Positions 21,740-32,208 of a stretch of DNA of 64,000 nt are shown here, one piece after another. The first letter of the stretch is position 1, and every line of letters begins with the position of its first letter. The notes beneath the pieces were generated by a model. The model saw only the letters and a program-made list of their open reading frames with translations. It ran no database searches and had not been told where the DNA came from. The translations under genes and the position numbers were made by a program. Origin of the DNA: Verticillium longisporum (taxonomy: Eukaryota; Ascomycota; Sordariomycetes; Glomerellales; Plectosphaerellaceae); NCBI GenBank assembly GCA_019188255.1, contig JAETXT010000001.1:8680001-8744000 (forward strand). Reading direction: 5' to 3'.

Positions 21740-24274
21740 CTACGCCAGGTCGTCAGCATCCTCCCACCGTTTCGTCGGCAGTCGCCTGATCTTCTTGGGG
21801 CTGCCGCCGCTGGCGACGCTTGAGACGCTGGCGTTGCTAACGCGAAGCTGCTCCATCTTGCGACCCAGACTTCCTGTGCCGCCGTCGGGCTTGCGACTGC
21901 CAAAGTCGTCCCGCTCGTGAAGAGGCTGCCTCCGCGTCGGACTCCGGCCAGCAAGCTCACGCTTGAGCACTCCCATCTCGCGGCGAAGACGCTCGTTCTC
22001 CTGCGCCAGGTTCTCGACGAGAACGTTCTCCTTGTCTTCGCCGCCTTCCTCGTCATCATCGTCATGGGGTCCGAGACCGCGCTCAAAGAGCTCCATCTTG
22101 CGATCCCAGTGCTCTTCGCCGCGCTCCTGCTGGGCCTGCATCGTGGCCTTCCAGCGTGCCACCTCGAGGTCATACCGTGATTCGTACTCGGCGGCACAGT
22201 CCTCGCGGATGGTTTGTTCAAGCTCTAGCATGCGGTCTTCCATGCTGAGCAAGTGTGCCTCGGCGGCGACGCGCGCGTCGCGCTCGACGTCGAGGTCCTG
22301 GTGCAGGCTGTTGATCTCTTCCTGCATGCGGGCAATCTCTAAAGCGGCGTGCTCCATGATGAACCTGTCGCCATCCGTCGGGCTGCTGGGGGAGATGTTG
22401 CGGTGAGAGCCGGACGGTTGAGAGAAGTAGGACCGTTGAGAAGATGCAGAGTTGACGGACAAGAGAGTTTCAGAGTGTGCGTTGGCCGTTGGCATGTCTG
22501 CGAGGATCGTGGATGTGATGCTGGGGATGCGAGGTATCGTGACTTCGCGAGCGAGCGCGCTATAGCGAAGGATCTGGGAGGTTGCGTTCACGTCGCCGTG
22601 GGCGTCGGCAGTGACGATCATGACGCCTCGTTGCGCGTTTCGACGGGGGACGACGGGGGCAGTGTAAGACGAAGATGTGGTTGAGAAGGAGTTGCTGAAA
22701 AGGATTTCGGTCATTTTGCACTGGCGGAATGGCATGACGCTCGGCTGTGGGAAAGATGGGGTCAGTTTTCGTTGGCTGGCTTGCCAATATCGGCGGCCAT
22801 GACACCATGCACGTACCTTGCTTGTGTTTCCGAGCCCGCTCTGCGCCTGGAGGCACTGACCCAGGTACATGAGACTCTCGTTGATCTTGCCTGCTTCAGC
22901 GAGCGTGCTGCCTTGGGTCTTTGCATCGCGCGCACGTTCGCTGCCAGCCAGATCGACGACTGTCAGCGTGCTGCCGGTCCAGGTGGATGATCTCTGTCCC
23001 CTGGTGCGTTTCCTCACTTCGACGCAGAAGAAGCCGTGGCTTCGTGACGACACGCTGTTGCTGCCGGTGCCAGCTACCTGTCGCTCGTGCAGGCCGGCCT
23101 CGAGCACAAGAATGGCCTCGCGCAGGCTCTTGCACACAATCTTCTTGAGTCCGGCGACAACCTTCCTGTCGGCGCTTTGCTCTGTAGACTTGAAGAGCAA
23201 CGGGCGGCGGCGGTATTCCTTGGTGGCGTTGGATCGAATGGGAGGGGTCAGGAGGTCGTAAATCTTGTCGTTGTACACTTCGTACATGGAGAGAACGACG
23301 GCATACTCGGCGTTGGGATCGGAGGAGACATTGACGGAGCTGACGTCGGGGATCTGCGGCACGGCAGATGGCCGTTGGAGATGTCTTCGCGGGGTCTGCT
23401 GCGCGGGGTATTCACCCTTGATTGGAGATTTAGTCAGATTCTTCTTCGTCTTGGAGGCTGTGGTCAAGGTCATGTAGTGTTTCTGGGGGCTGAGTGTGTT
23501 CTGAGAGGGAAGGTGTTTCTGGGGGCCGAGTGGGAGATGCACGGGTGTTGAGGAGGATGTGGGCAAAACCCGGCCTTTCGCGTTCGGGGTCAAGGGCACG
23601 ACGCGAACGGTCTGCGGCCCAGGGCCGGAAGGGAAGTGACGAGGTGCGGTGGGTGGACGAGGGGTGGCAAAGAAATCAGGAGGGGTGCCTACAAGCATGG
23701 GCGTCGGCGCCCGCGAACCGGCGCGTGAGGGACCAGCAAAGTCGGCATAGACGGTCTCGAGGAAGGTGGGTGCCGAAACGATCACGGCATCAGAGGGGTC
23801 GGACAGTTGCAGGGACGAGTCGAGATCAGGCGACGAGGCATTGTCGAGCATGTTGAAGCCGATGGACCTGAAGATGACGTCGAGCGACAGCTGCGTCAGG
23901 CCGCGCTGGGATCGCGAACCCAGAATGGTGTGCGACTTGCCCGAGCCGGTGACGCCGAGGGTCGCGAGCAGGGCATCGGTGCCTACGCCGCCGTGAGGCG
24001 CCAGGACGCCCTCGATCAACGGCGCGACGCCGGTGCACTGGAAGACATCGAGCTGGGTTGCATCTTCTTCGAAGACCTGGGTGAAGGCGAACTTCTCGGT
24101 GGAGCGTTTGCGGTCGTTGGGCGGGTTCAGGATGATGTGCGTTGGGTGTTCGGACGTGTCCTCGCGCTCAACAGAGAGGAACTTGTCTGAGGCGGTTGAG
24201 CCGGCTGGTGATGGCCGCAGGCGCAAGTAGACCTGGAAGAGGTTGGATGGCGGTTTTGTTGGTGAACTGTCCAT
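21740..24274 (-). CDS. Kinesin-6-like motor protein
   Basis: Microtubule plus-end motor, probably acting on the spindle midzone, 820 residues. The ATG at 24274 is the first in frame. Exons 24274-22817 and 22744-21740 are separated by a 72-bp GTACGT...CACAG intron, which is stop-free and in phase. The motor domain fills residues 12 to about 560. Strand beta1 is FQVYLRLRP, the P-loop is GVTGSGKSHT at 107-116, switch I is NSVSSRSH at 406-413, switch II is DLAGSERA at 441-448, and VMPFRQCKMTEIL spans the splice. An insertion of about 170 proline- and basic-rich residues (about 150-320) lies before YEVYNDKIYDLL. A long loop-6 insert of this kind is typical of kinesin-6 (MKLP/Klp9). Residues about 640-760 form a coiled coil, and the tail is basic with SPTRR and KKIRRLPTKRW. 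The exact orthologue is unsure. Confidence 0.85.
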   Translation of the reverse strand: MDSSPTKPPSNLFQVYLRLRPSPAGSTASDKFLSVEREDTSEHPTHIILNPPNDRKRSTEKFAFTQVFEEDATQLDVFQCTGVAPLIEGVLAPHGGVGTDALLATLGVTGSGKSHTILGSRSQRGLTQLSLDVIFRSIGFNMLDNASSPDLDSSLQLSDPSDAVIVSAPTFLETVYADFAGPSRAGSRAPTPMLVGTPPDFFATPRPPTAPRHFPSGPGPQTVRVVPLTPNAKGRVLPTSSSTPVHLPLGPQKHLPSQNTLSPQKHYMTLTTASKTKKNLTKSPIKGEYPAQQTPRRHLQRPSAVPQIPDVSSVNVSSDPNAEYAVVLSMYEVYNDKIYDLLTPPIRSNATKEYRRRPLLFKSTEQSADRKVVAGLKKIVCKSLREAILVLEAGLHERQVAGTGSNSVSSRSHGFFCVEVRKRTRGQRSSTWTGSTLTVVDLAGSERARDAKTQGSTLAEAGKINESLMYLGQCLQAQSGLGNTSKVRAWCHGRRYWQASQRKLTPSFPQPSVMPFRQCKMTEILFSNSFSTTSSSYTAPVVPRRNAQRGVMIVTADAHGDVNATSQILRYSALAREVTIPRIPSITSTILADMPTANAHSETLLSVNSASSQRSYFSQPSGSHRNISPSSPTDGDRFIMEHAALEIARMQEEINSLHQDLDVERDARVAAEAHLLSMEDRMLELEQTIREDCAAEYESRYDLEVARWKATMQAQQERGEEHWDRKMELFERGLGPHDDDDEEGGEDKENVLVENLAQENERLRREMGVLKRELAGRSPTRRQPLHERDDFGSRKPDGGTGSLGRKMEQLRVSNASVSSVASGGSPKKIRRLPTKRWEDADDLA

Positions 24275-24812
24275 GGCGGGTGCGATGTGTATTCCTCCTT
24301 GTCCCTCCTGGTCTGTCAAGAAGCGATGTGCGAAGAGAGCAAACGAAAGATGTGAGACGGTTCTGTTTCCTCGAGCAGAAGGGAGCAGAAGGCGGTCGAG
24401 TGGAGAGACGTTGACGACAAACCGCTAAGGCGGGACTTGGGAAGGCGCTCGCTGCCGTTGTTTCCTCACGCATGCCACTGTCAAACGCGTGTTTACCTCG
24501 AGCTGCCAGCGGTTTCATGTGGGGCGGGGGCTCACGAGGTCGTCGGGGCAACAACCATCCCTGTCCACCATAGCTAACTAAATGGAGACAGAGATGCACC
24601 TATCTAGGTCTGAACAGGTACACCGGTCACAGTGAGCAGATCCGCAGGATAAAAGTATCGCACAAGCAAGCATCTTAATGCACCCATGCTGCATGCTTCA
24701 ACTCTATTCGTGTATTTTCTGCCACCTGACTGTCGACTGAAGAAATACCAGGGCCTGATTCTGCACCCAAGAATTTGGGCCAAAAAGAAATCGCTCATGA
24801 GCGAGAATCGGC
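24275..24812. other. Kinesin promoter region
   Basis: This is the 5' flank of the kinesin up to the tRNA gene. No gene is seen. Confidence 0.45.
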
Positions 24813-24884
24813 CGACCTACGCAGGACTCGAACCTACAACCTTAAGCACCGGAAGCTTACGCGCTACCATTGCGCCAGCAGGCC
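24813..24884 (-). tRNA. tRNA-Arg (anticodon CCG)
   Basis: The minus strand folds as a complete 72-nt cloverleaf. The acceptor stem pairs GGCCTGC with GTAGGTC (two G-U pairs), the D arm is GCGCAATGGTAGCGC, and the anticodon stem TAAGC/GCTTA carries loop TTCCGGT. The T arm is GTAGG-TTCGAGT-CCTGC, with discriminator G. The anticodon CCG reads the Arg codon CGG. There is no intron, and CCA is not encoded, as usual in nuclear tRNA genes. Confidence 0.92.
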
Positions 24885-25560
24885 GATTGTGCCTGGCTGG
24901 TCAGCGGGGAACACTTATGACTGTGCGAGCAGCCCATGTCCAATCATTCGTGATGCTCCCCACTTCTCCTCTGAAGCGACAAAAGTGTTGCTGAGGCGGA
25001 ATTGACGCCAGGCTCAGGATAAAACTTGTTGACCTGCTGAGTATACAGTGAGATGTGTATCGCGGTAACACACCTTCCCTCATCTGGAGTCATGGACACA
25101 ATCAAACCCGCCGAAGATGACTGACTTGCAGCATGCCGCTTGTCTGACAATAGGTCCAAGCTGCGAAACACGACAACTTGTCTATCCCACCACCAGTATG
25201 AGCACCTACCTATGCTTGTGCGAAAGAGCCAGTAGCGGAGCCCAGTCGTCCCCTGTCACCTGCGTGCCCGAGGTATTGCAAATGTCATAGTGGAGTTGAG
25301 GCGCTGCAGAAGACCATCGTCGAGGTCTCTCTTGAAGGGCAAGCGCCCAGAGGAGACGGCTGCTTCCTGACCTACGATGTGCTTGACGTATGCAGGGAAT
25401 GATGCGGACAGCCGACGGCTGGCCGAAGCGGGAACCAACACTGATCGGTTGATCTTCACAGATCGGCTGGTCAGGCCGGTTATGATGCCACCGACGGATT
25501 TACAAGTGCACCGTGAGCATGAAATCATCAAATCGCCTCAATTCCTGCAAATAGCTAGGT
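24885..25560. other. Intergenic, no supported gene
   Basis: Between the tRNA and the secreted protease gene; only short chance frames. Confidence 0.45.
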
Positions 25561-26088
25561 CTACATACCGTCCCTAATCATCGCATTGATAAGCCTCACA
25601 TGTCGATCAGCGTTCGTCGTGCTCCACTCGTTGTCGTAGTTCAACCCATACGGCCAAATGTGCGAGCCGCCGCAGTTGATCACAGCACTCGCGCCGTCCC
25701 AAGAGCAAAGCAGCGGCAGAGCTGTCGCCCAGTCGCCGGCCGCGCACTTCCTGTTGAACGCCGCCGTCTGGCCGATGCCGAGGGTGTGCGAGATCTCGTG
25801 GAGCGCCGTGCGCTCGTTCATGTACGCCCTGTTGGTGCCGAAGCGCACGTCGCCGTTGTAGCTGGCCTCGGCCGTCGGCACGCCGGGCGTGTAGTAGACG
25901 CGGAGCGTCTTGGTGGCGGTGCCGGGCCTCGAGTGCCGCGCGACGGCGAGGCGCATGGCCGCCTCGATCTTGGCGTACGCGTCGGCCTGATCGGTCGTGG
26001 GGTTGGCGGCCTTTTGGAGCGACCAGCTGATGGCCCCTGAAACGACGGAGGCGTACGCCGCGGCAATGGTGATGAGAGACAACTTCAT
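25561..26088 (-). CDS. Small secreted HExxH metallopeptidase-like protein
   Basis: Single-exon protein of 175 residues from the ATG at 26088. Residues 1-18 are a signal peptide (MKLSLITIAAAYASVVSG). A zinc-protease helix, ALHEISHTLGIGQTAAF, lies at about 94-110: HExxH with the following glycine of the metzincin type but no third histidine, so the third ligand is unclear. The sequence before it, VRFGTNRAYMNERTALHE, and the closing GGSHIWPYGLNYDNEWS match small fungal secreted proteins that sometimes carry a ricin-B lectin domain; here no lectin domain follows. Four cysteines are visible in the mature part (KCAAGDW, LLCSW, NCGGS). It is probably an extracellular protease or effector; the substrate is unknown. 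Confidence 0.75.
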   Translation of the reverse strand: MKLSLITIAAAYASVVSGAISWSLQKAANPTTDQADAYAKIEAAMRLAVARHSRPGTATKTLRVYYTPGVPTAEASYNGDVRFGTNRAYMNERTALHEISHTLGIGQTAAFNRKCAAGDWATALPLLCSWDGASAVINCGGSHIWPYGLNYDNEWSTTNADRHVRLINAMIRDGM

Positions 26089-26929
26089 TTTGACGCGCAG
26101 CGTTGAGAATCAGGTCAAAAATTATGATGAAATCGTAGGAGGAACTGCTAGAGACAGACTGTTCTGTGTTATCCGCGGAGACGAAAACGGGAAGACTTGA
26201 CACTATCATACTAACCTACTTATACAAGAGTGCCCATATCGTGAGGTCTGCGTGATGCTTTGAAGATCATCAACCGTCCGTAGTCACCTTCCATTTACGA
26301 TCTCGCTGCCGAATTGACCATATACGCGCCAATCGCTATGGCTGAATATATCTAGGGTCGGACCCTGCAATGCCGATCTGCGGAGCGTTCATCCTCGTTC
26401 GGCCGACACTGAACATTGACACGATACCGAATGAATCGAGAGACCAGTGACAGCTCGAAATCCCATAGGCCAGACTATTGTGAGCGATGCCTCACGTGTT
26501 CGGGAAAATCGACATGATGCGACGTCGGCACTGATTGCGGACGCTTGGCCCGGACCTAACACTAGGCGTGTCATCTACATCAAACAACTTCCGCAGAAGC
26601 CGGTTGCACTGCAATTGCCAATGCGGGGAAGTGGCAGATTGCCGGACGCATTTACACCGACTGCGACTGTGAAATCAATTAAGAGTTGCCCCTATTGCTG
26701 ACCACATACGCAAAGAGCCGAATCGGGACCATGAACGACGCTGGCTTGGTTGGTGGGCAGCAAATGGGTAAATTGTTCAAATAAATTGGCCATGAGATGA
26801 AAGACTAAAGTGCTACTCGACCGACATACAAGCCCTGTCGCGGGAAACCCGAAGTCGATTCCGGACGACCTAGAAGGGCGTTCTTGCTGGTCTTGATCAA
26901 TAAGGCACTACAGGAGAGACACTATCCTC
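26089..26929. other. Intergenic, no supported gene
   Basis: Upstream of the protease gene and 3' flank of the SLC6 transporter. No feature recognised. Confidence 0.45.
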
Positions 26930-29045
26930 TTAACCGTGAGTAGGTTTCTCCTGCGTCACAGCAGGCTCAGTCCAGGCCTCGTCGCTGTCCGTCCGCCGCC
27001 CTTCTATGCTGTTGCCCTCTTCAATGCCGCCCGACGAGAGCATGACGGTCTCGCCGATGAAGACCTGAGGTGCAACGGCGTACTTGCCCTCGCCGGCCTC
27101 GAGCCTTCGCGCGCGAACGAGGCAGTTGAAGAACCGCGGGAATATGAACAGGCCGACGATAAAGACCATGACCATGTGGAAGAGGATAAAAGAGTATAGG
27201 TAGGCCGGGTCCTGAGCGAACTTTTCGTCGCGGAACTTGGAGTACGCGAAGGAGAAGACGAGACCCACCGCGGGTGCGGTCAGGTATTTCAGGATAACGG
27301 GCCAGGCCCAGTGAAGGCGCCAGTTCTTTCCGGTCAGGATGGAGGCGTTCATGTCGCGACGAAGTTGGTTGCCCTGTTACGACCGCGATCAGCCAGGAGC
27401 GCCTAAAGGGAGGGGCGAAGAGGAGAGCCGCAGGATGTTGATCACTTACCGAATAGAATGCAGAGTACCAGAAACGGCTCAGAACGGTACTACGCCCCCA
27501 GAAACTCGGGGCCGCCACCGTAGGTGCCTTGCCGAAGAAGGCAGATGAGACAGCACCGGCAATGAAGATGCCGAATGCTACGCCGGCACCGGCTGGGGGG
27601 CTGACAAGATGACCAACAAGGATGCCGATGAAGTGGGCCAGGAAGTAGCCGCCGTTGAAGAGACCGTAGCTGACGTATCCAACCTGGTCCACGGGATCCC
27701 TCCAGCGGTACAGAGTGGTGGCGAAGAAGGATTCAAACCAGACGGTGAAGAAGAGAGCCAGGTCGTTGACAAATGTATCAATGCTGTCCAGGAAGTAAAA
27801 TCCAAACTCGCTGCAGTAAATCAACGAGATGAGGAATGACATGATGGCAACGGCAGTGGCCACAACCCAACGAGGTACTCGCTTACCCCAGTCAGTGTCG
27901 CAGATCATGGTGACAAGGACTTCGAACAGTGCAAACGCGGAAGTCAGACCGAGGAGGAAGAGAGTCATGAAGAAGACAACCGAGAAGAAGTTTGCACCCG
28001 GCATCTGGGCAAGGGCTTCAGGATAGGTAAAGAAACCAGAACTGAAGGTGCCGAGTCGGTTGGCAGGATCGGGCTCGATTTGCAAGAATCCGATGATGCC
28101 CATGACGGCTAGGGCAGCAATGATCTCGATTGCCGAGTTACTGAGAGCGATGATGAAAGCGTCCTGTACGGCGTTGGAGTACTTCGAGCTGTATGATGCG
28201 TACGACGTAAAGTAGCCGAACCCGACACCAATGGAGAAGAACATCTGACCAAAGGCGTCCTGCCAGACACCGGGTCCCTGCAGAGACTCGGTCCGCCAGA
28301 CGCCAAGGTAGAGTCGGTAGCCTTCGGACGCGTTCGGGAGCGACAAGGACCGAACAGTCAAAATCAAGATCATGACCAGCGGCATGGCCATGGTGGAATA
28401 GATGACGCGTCCGGTCAGACCGACACCCTTGAACATGCACATCCAGACAATGAACCAGGTGAAGAAGGTCCATCCGGCAGTCTCCCCTACGATGCCGGTG
28501 CCTGGGTAAGAGAGCATGTCTCCTGCGTCTTTATCGCCGATGGATGCTTGGTTGCGCACAACATTGTCGAAGAAGAAGTCTTGGGTGTTCTGGCCAGCCC
28601 AAGGCAGGGGACTGGTGAAGGAACGGCGGAAATAAGACATGGCCCAGGCTAGAATGGGGACATAATAACCGACAACAGAATAACCGTTGAAGACCATGGC
28701 AAAGCCAACGCCCTTGGCCCGGTGGTTGAGGTTGTTCCACGCAGTCACGCAGCCGGCTCGGTAGGCCTGGCCCATGACAATCTCGAGTGTGAGGATGGGG
28801 ATACCGATCAGGAACAAAGCTATGAAGTAAGGGATGAAGAACTGCAGTCCGTAGTTGTTGTAGATGACGGAGGGGAATCGAAGGAGGTTTCCAAGACCGA
28901 CGGCACCACCCATGGCGCAGAGAATGAACTGGGCGCGGGAGTTGAAGTTGTCGCGGCCATCTTCGTCTTTCTTAGCGTCTGGGGCAATAAAGAGGTAGAT
29001 TCGTTTGCCTATGCCCATTTTGGGCCGCTCCTGCTGGGTCGCCAT
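26930..29045 (-). CDS. SLC6-type sodium:neurotransmitter/amino-acid symporter
   Basis: Sodium-coupled transporter of the NSS/SLC6 family in the plasma membrane; in fungi the substrates are probably amino acids or amines. Exons 29045-27450 and 27373-26930 with a 76-bp GTAAGT...ACAG intron give 679 residues. The ATG at 29045 is the first in frame. TM1 carries the unwound sodium-site motif GGAVGLGNLLRFPSVIYNNYG, of which GLGNLLRFP is the core. TM2-3 (IPILTLEIVMGQAYRAG), TM6 (FFSIGVGFGYFTSYASY) and TM8 (FLLGLTSAFALFEVLVT) follow family positions, and about twelve TM helices can be counted. The C-terminal tail (EAWTEPAVTQEKPTHG) is hydrophilic and cytosolic. No lesion is seen. Confidence 0.9.
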
Positions 29046-30480
29046 GCTTGCAGGCGCTTGATGGGAATGAAACAAAACAGACGAAGGACCTGAGTTGAGT
29101 TGGGTTGAGAAGGTGAGGCAGCGGAAGACTTGAAAGAGAAGCAGAATGGAACCGATAGATTGGAGGTTCCGGGAGACCAGCTATATGTATCTGAGTCCTT
29201 CTCATACCTCCTCTACATAACCTTTCCTCTTGCTTGCAAAGCCCGGCGCTGTGGGCAAGCATAAAGGAGCCCCATACACTCGAAGGTCTAGCTCCAATTA
29301 TGCAGCCAACAAGAGACTCTGGGGAATTAGAGCCTTGATGATCGTACACACCTACTCTATACGGCAGGTAGTTTAGGGTTGGCCTCATATTGCGGTCGAA
29401 CCAAGACACTTGGCACATGGCCAAAAGCATGGTTCGCTATCACGGTGATGCCTCGATGGTCCTTGGCATAGTTTAATACGGTGGGAAGATTTGCAGGGTA
29501 AGCTGAGAGTGGGCCTATAGAATGCTTCTGGTGTTTTTCTCCAGGAACTTGGCAATCACTTAGCAAAGGATTGGCATGCCATGGGATAGGTCTGCGGCTG
29601 GCTTGGAAAAGCTGCGATTGGACCTTGGCGGTCACGAGGGAACGCGCGGCGAATGTCAAGAAAAGGCTCGGCGTCGTGCTCTCTCCCTGGCTTCCTGATA
29701 AAGCGACCACCTCGACTCAGCTTTGAGGTTGCACACTGACCGCATGCGGGACTGTGGCGGGTATCTGCGGACTGGGCGCCTCGGCGGAGGAGTGGATCAA
29801 GCCGTCATGGCCATTCGGGCTGCCGTTTGTGGGGGAGACGGTACGGTTCCGGTCGGGTCACCTCGGTCAAAGTATCCTTAACGATTTGCAATGGCATTAA
29901 CTCTTCAGGTGATCCTGCTCGTTGATTCCATTGCCACTTGTATCTCTGCTAGGAAACTCAGTATCGAAGTACAAAAGTACAATGGCCACGTAAGGTGACA
30001 CCCTCATGATAAGCATCTGTCTCATCGTAACGGGTAGAATATGCTGGCAGAAGGCATCAGAAGATAACGTGGTAAACGGATCAATATCTATCTTCGCCCA
30101 TGATGAACAAAGCACGTCAGTTCCCCGCACCGGGGCAGTTGAGGCACCCAAGACCTATACATTAGTCCTTGAACACTCGAGCTACGCCCAAAGAGCTGTG
30201 CCTTCGCTTGTAACCGTGCGGCATTCGCCACCTCCATTGATGTTCTGGAAGGGCAGCAGCTGAGGAAAGGCCTGGGACTGGCCTTGGCCTGCAGACAAGC
30301 CAGTCATACAAGATGTTGCATTAGGCACAGAGCGTTTACGAGGGCATGTATATACTGTAGGTAGTTTAAGAAGCTATATGCTGCAATGTACATAATTCAT
30401 AGACAGGTGTGACAAAACTTGGTAACAGTGACCGGAAAGAAAACATGAAGACATCAAAAACCAGCGTTGGCAGACTCTTC
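29046..30480. other. 1.4-kb intergenic stretch
   Basis: 5' flank of SLC6 and 3' flank of the GMC remnant. GC-rich promoter-like DNA with GGCGG motifs near 29750-29800. No gene supported. Confidence 0.45.
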
Positions 30481-31580
30481 TCAGTTGCGCACAACGCGCG
30501 GCCTCCTGCGGCAGCCAGAACTTCCTCCCTCGCGAAGCGTGATGATCTTCTTGACGGCATGCTCCGCCGCAACCATAACGATGGCCTGGGTGTTACCCGT
30601 AGACAGGTCAGGGTGGAACGAAGCATCGACGACAAACAGGTTGTCGGTACCGTAGAATTTCGTATTGAGGTCAACCACGGCGCTGCCGCCCTCGCGACCG
30701 TCGTCGGTGCCCATCTTGGCGCTTCCTACCATGTGAATACCTGACTGGACGGGCGTGTCGAGCACGACCTGCGCTGTGGCATTCTTTCCGCCCGAGAAGG
30801 GGATAGGGCTGTTGGGCTGGCGCGACAGGTCGAATAGCTCGTTAATGGCGATGGACCAGGCCTCGCGATCCGTGTCGGTGTTCGTCCAGGGCGCCTTTGT
30901 GATGAGGGTGTTGCCGGCAGCGTTGATCGCGAGATCGCCGCGAGAGGTGAGGCCGTGGCTCATAAGCATCATGAACCGAGCGGTGTCGTTGCTTTGCGAG
31001 TTGACGTGCGACTGGAACATGACGACCGTGGCCGTCGGATGTGTTGACCTGGCGGAAGAGGTCAAGGCGCTGGAAAGACTGTGTCAGGACACCAGAGCCC
31101 GCGTTGAACAAGGCCTTGTCCTCCTCCGTAGGGTTAGCCAGCTGGGCGCTGCTGTAAGTCGTCAGGCCACCGGTGACATTGAAGGTCATCTCGTAGCGAG
31201 AATGGTCCTTGACGTCAAGGCCGACTGGCAAGTTGATCCACGCGCTCTCCTCTGGGAGCGTGGTACCCGTTGTGCCAGACTTGACTGTGTTGATCTGCGC
31301 AGTGGGGCCAATACCAGAGTTGAACAGGACGCGAGGGGTGGACATGACACCAGCGGCGAGAATGACGGCACCTCCAGCCTTCAGGTTGATGATCTGACGG
31401 CCCTGCGCATTCTCAACTTCAACACCAGTGATGGTAGAGTTGTTGCGGATGGCACGGATGACCTTGGTGTTGAGCTCGAGCTTGAAGTTGGGTTTGGCTT
31501 GGGCCAGCGGCAGGTATGTGTGGATGGGACCGGAACGAAGGCCATTGGCGATCTTGTTTGTCAGATAAATATTCGAGAAG
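30481..31580 (-). pseudogene. 3' half of a CDH-like GMC oxidoreductase
   Basis: Two minus-strand frames form the C-terminal half of a GMC flavoprotein related to the flavin domain of cellobiose dehydrogenase. The first holds YLTNKIANGLRSGPIHTYLP, AAGVMSTPRVLFNSGIGP and NLPVGLDVKDHSRYEM. The second, after a frame change at about 31030-31060, holds ATVVMFQSHVNSQSND, the catalytic region GIHMVGSAKMGTDDG, and FVVDASFHPDLSTGNTQAIV. The FAD-binding N-terminus with its GxGxxG motif is absent: coding similarity stops at about 31580, next to an in-frame TAG. Upstream DNA does not encode the missing part. With a truncation and a frameshift this is most likely a pseudogene. Confidence 0.75.
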
Positions 31581-32208
31581 CTTAACTAGGAGAAGTAACA
31601 TACAGAGATCTAGCTACGCCTGCCTGAAGAAGAGGGCATCTTGATTTAACATATTAATTTGAGTGTTTAAGCTACGAGATCACCGCCAGTCCCCGCGATC
31701 ACAACTATATCACTTTCATTCGTCTCTTTCGGTTTCCATAAGTCTCTGGTAACCCAATCGTTTTCTCAATTGTGTTTGAGCCTTTCTCTTAGTCATCGCG
31801 GAGCCCTCGGCAACCACATGACGATCCCTCGGGCCGGTCTCCTTCCATTAAGTAAGGTACCTTTAGTATCCAGGTAACGGGAGCGTATCCCGTCCCACAC
31901 TATCCGTCTTACGGCATCCGTTCCGATGAACACCCCCTCATGGGACACGACTTTCGCTACAGAGCCCCATGACGGCACAATCTTATCGCTAGTCCATCTT
32001 GTCCCGCCTTACACATGTTTGCTCCCTTGCTACCTAGCTAGAGACATATCGAAACGGCCTCGTTGACCCGTATGTATCAACGGATTGGGTACCGATGCAT
32101 CGACATCCGATGACGATGAACCTGTTAATGGGGAAAGGTGTCCCCTGTCAACGGGTTTGACTTGAGATTCTTTAGCGACATCTCAAAGTGAGTAGAATTG
32201 TAACTATA
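31581..32208. other. Unexplained insert-like DNA at the GMC break point
   Basis: Lies between the truncated GMC gene and the proline dehydrogenase start. It contains a 61-codon minus-strand frame (31793-31978) of unknown nature. AT-rich ends surround a GC-richer middle, which could be a degraded LTR or other element, but I find no terminal repeat or target duplication. Confidence 0.35.

Noticed and set aside
31793..31978. Small frame possibly from a transposon
   Set aside because: 61 codons with no transposase, reverse transcriptase or zinc-knuckle motif; too little to name.
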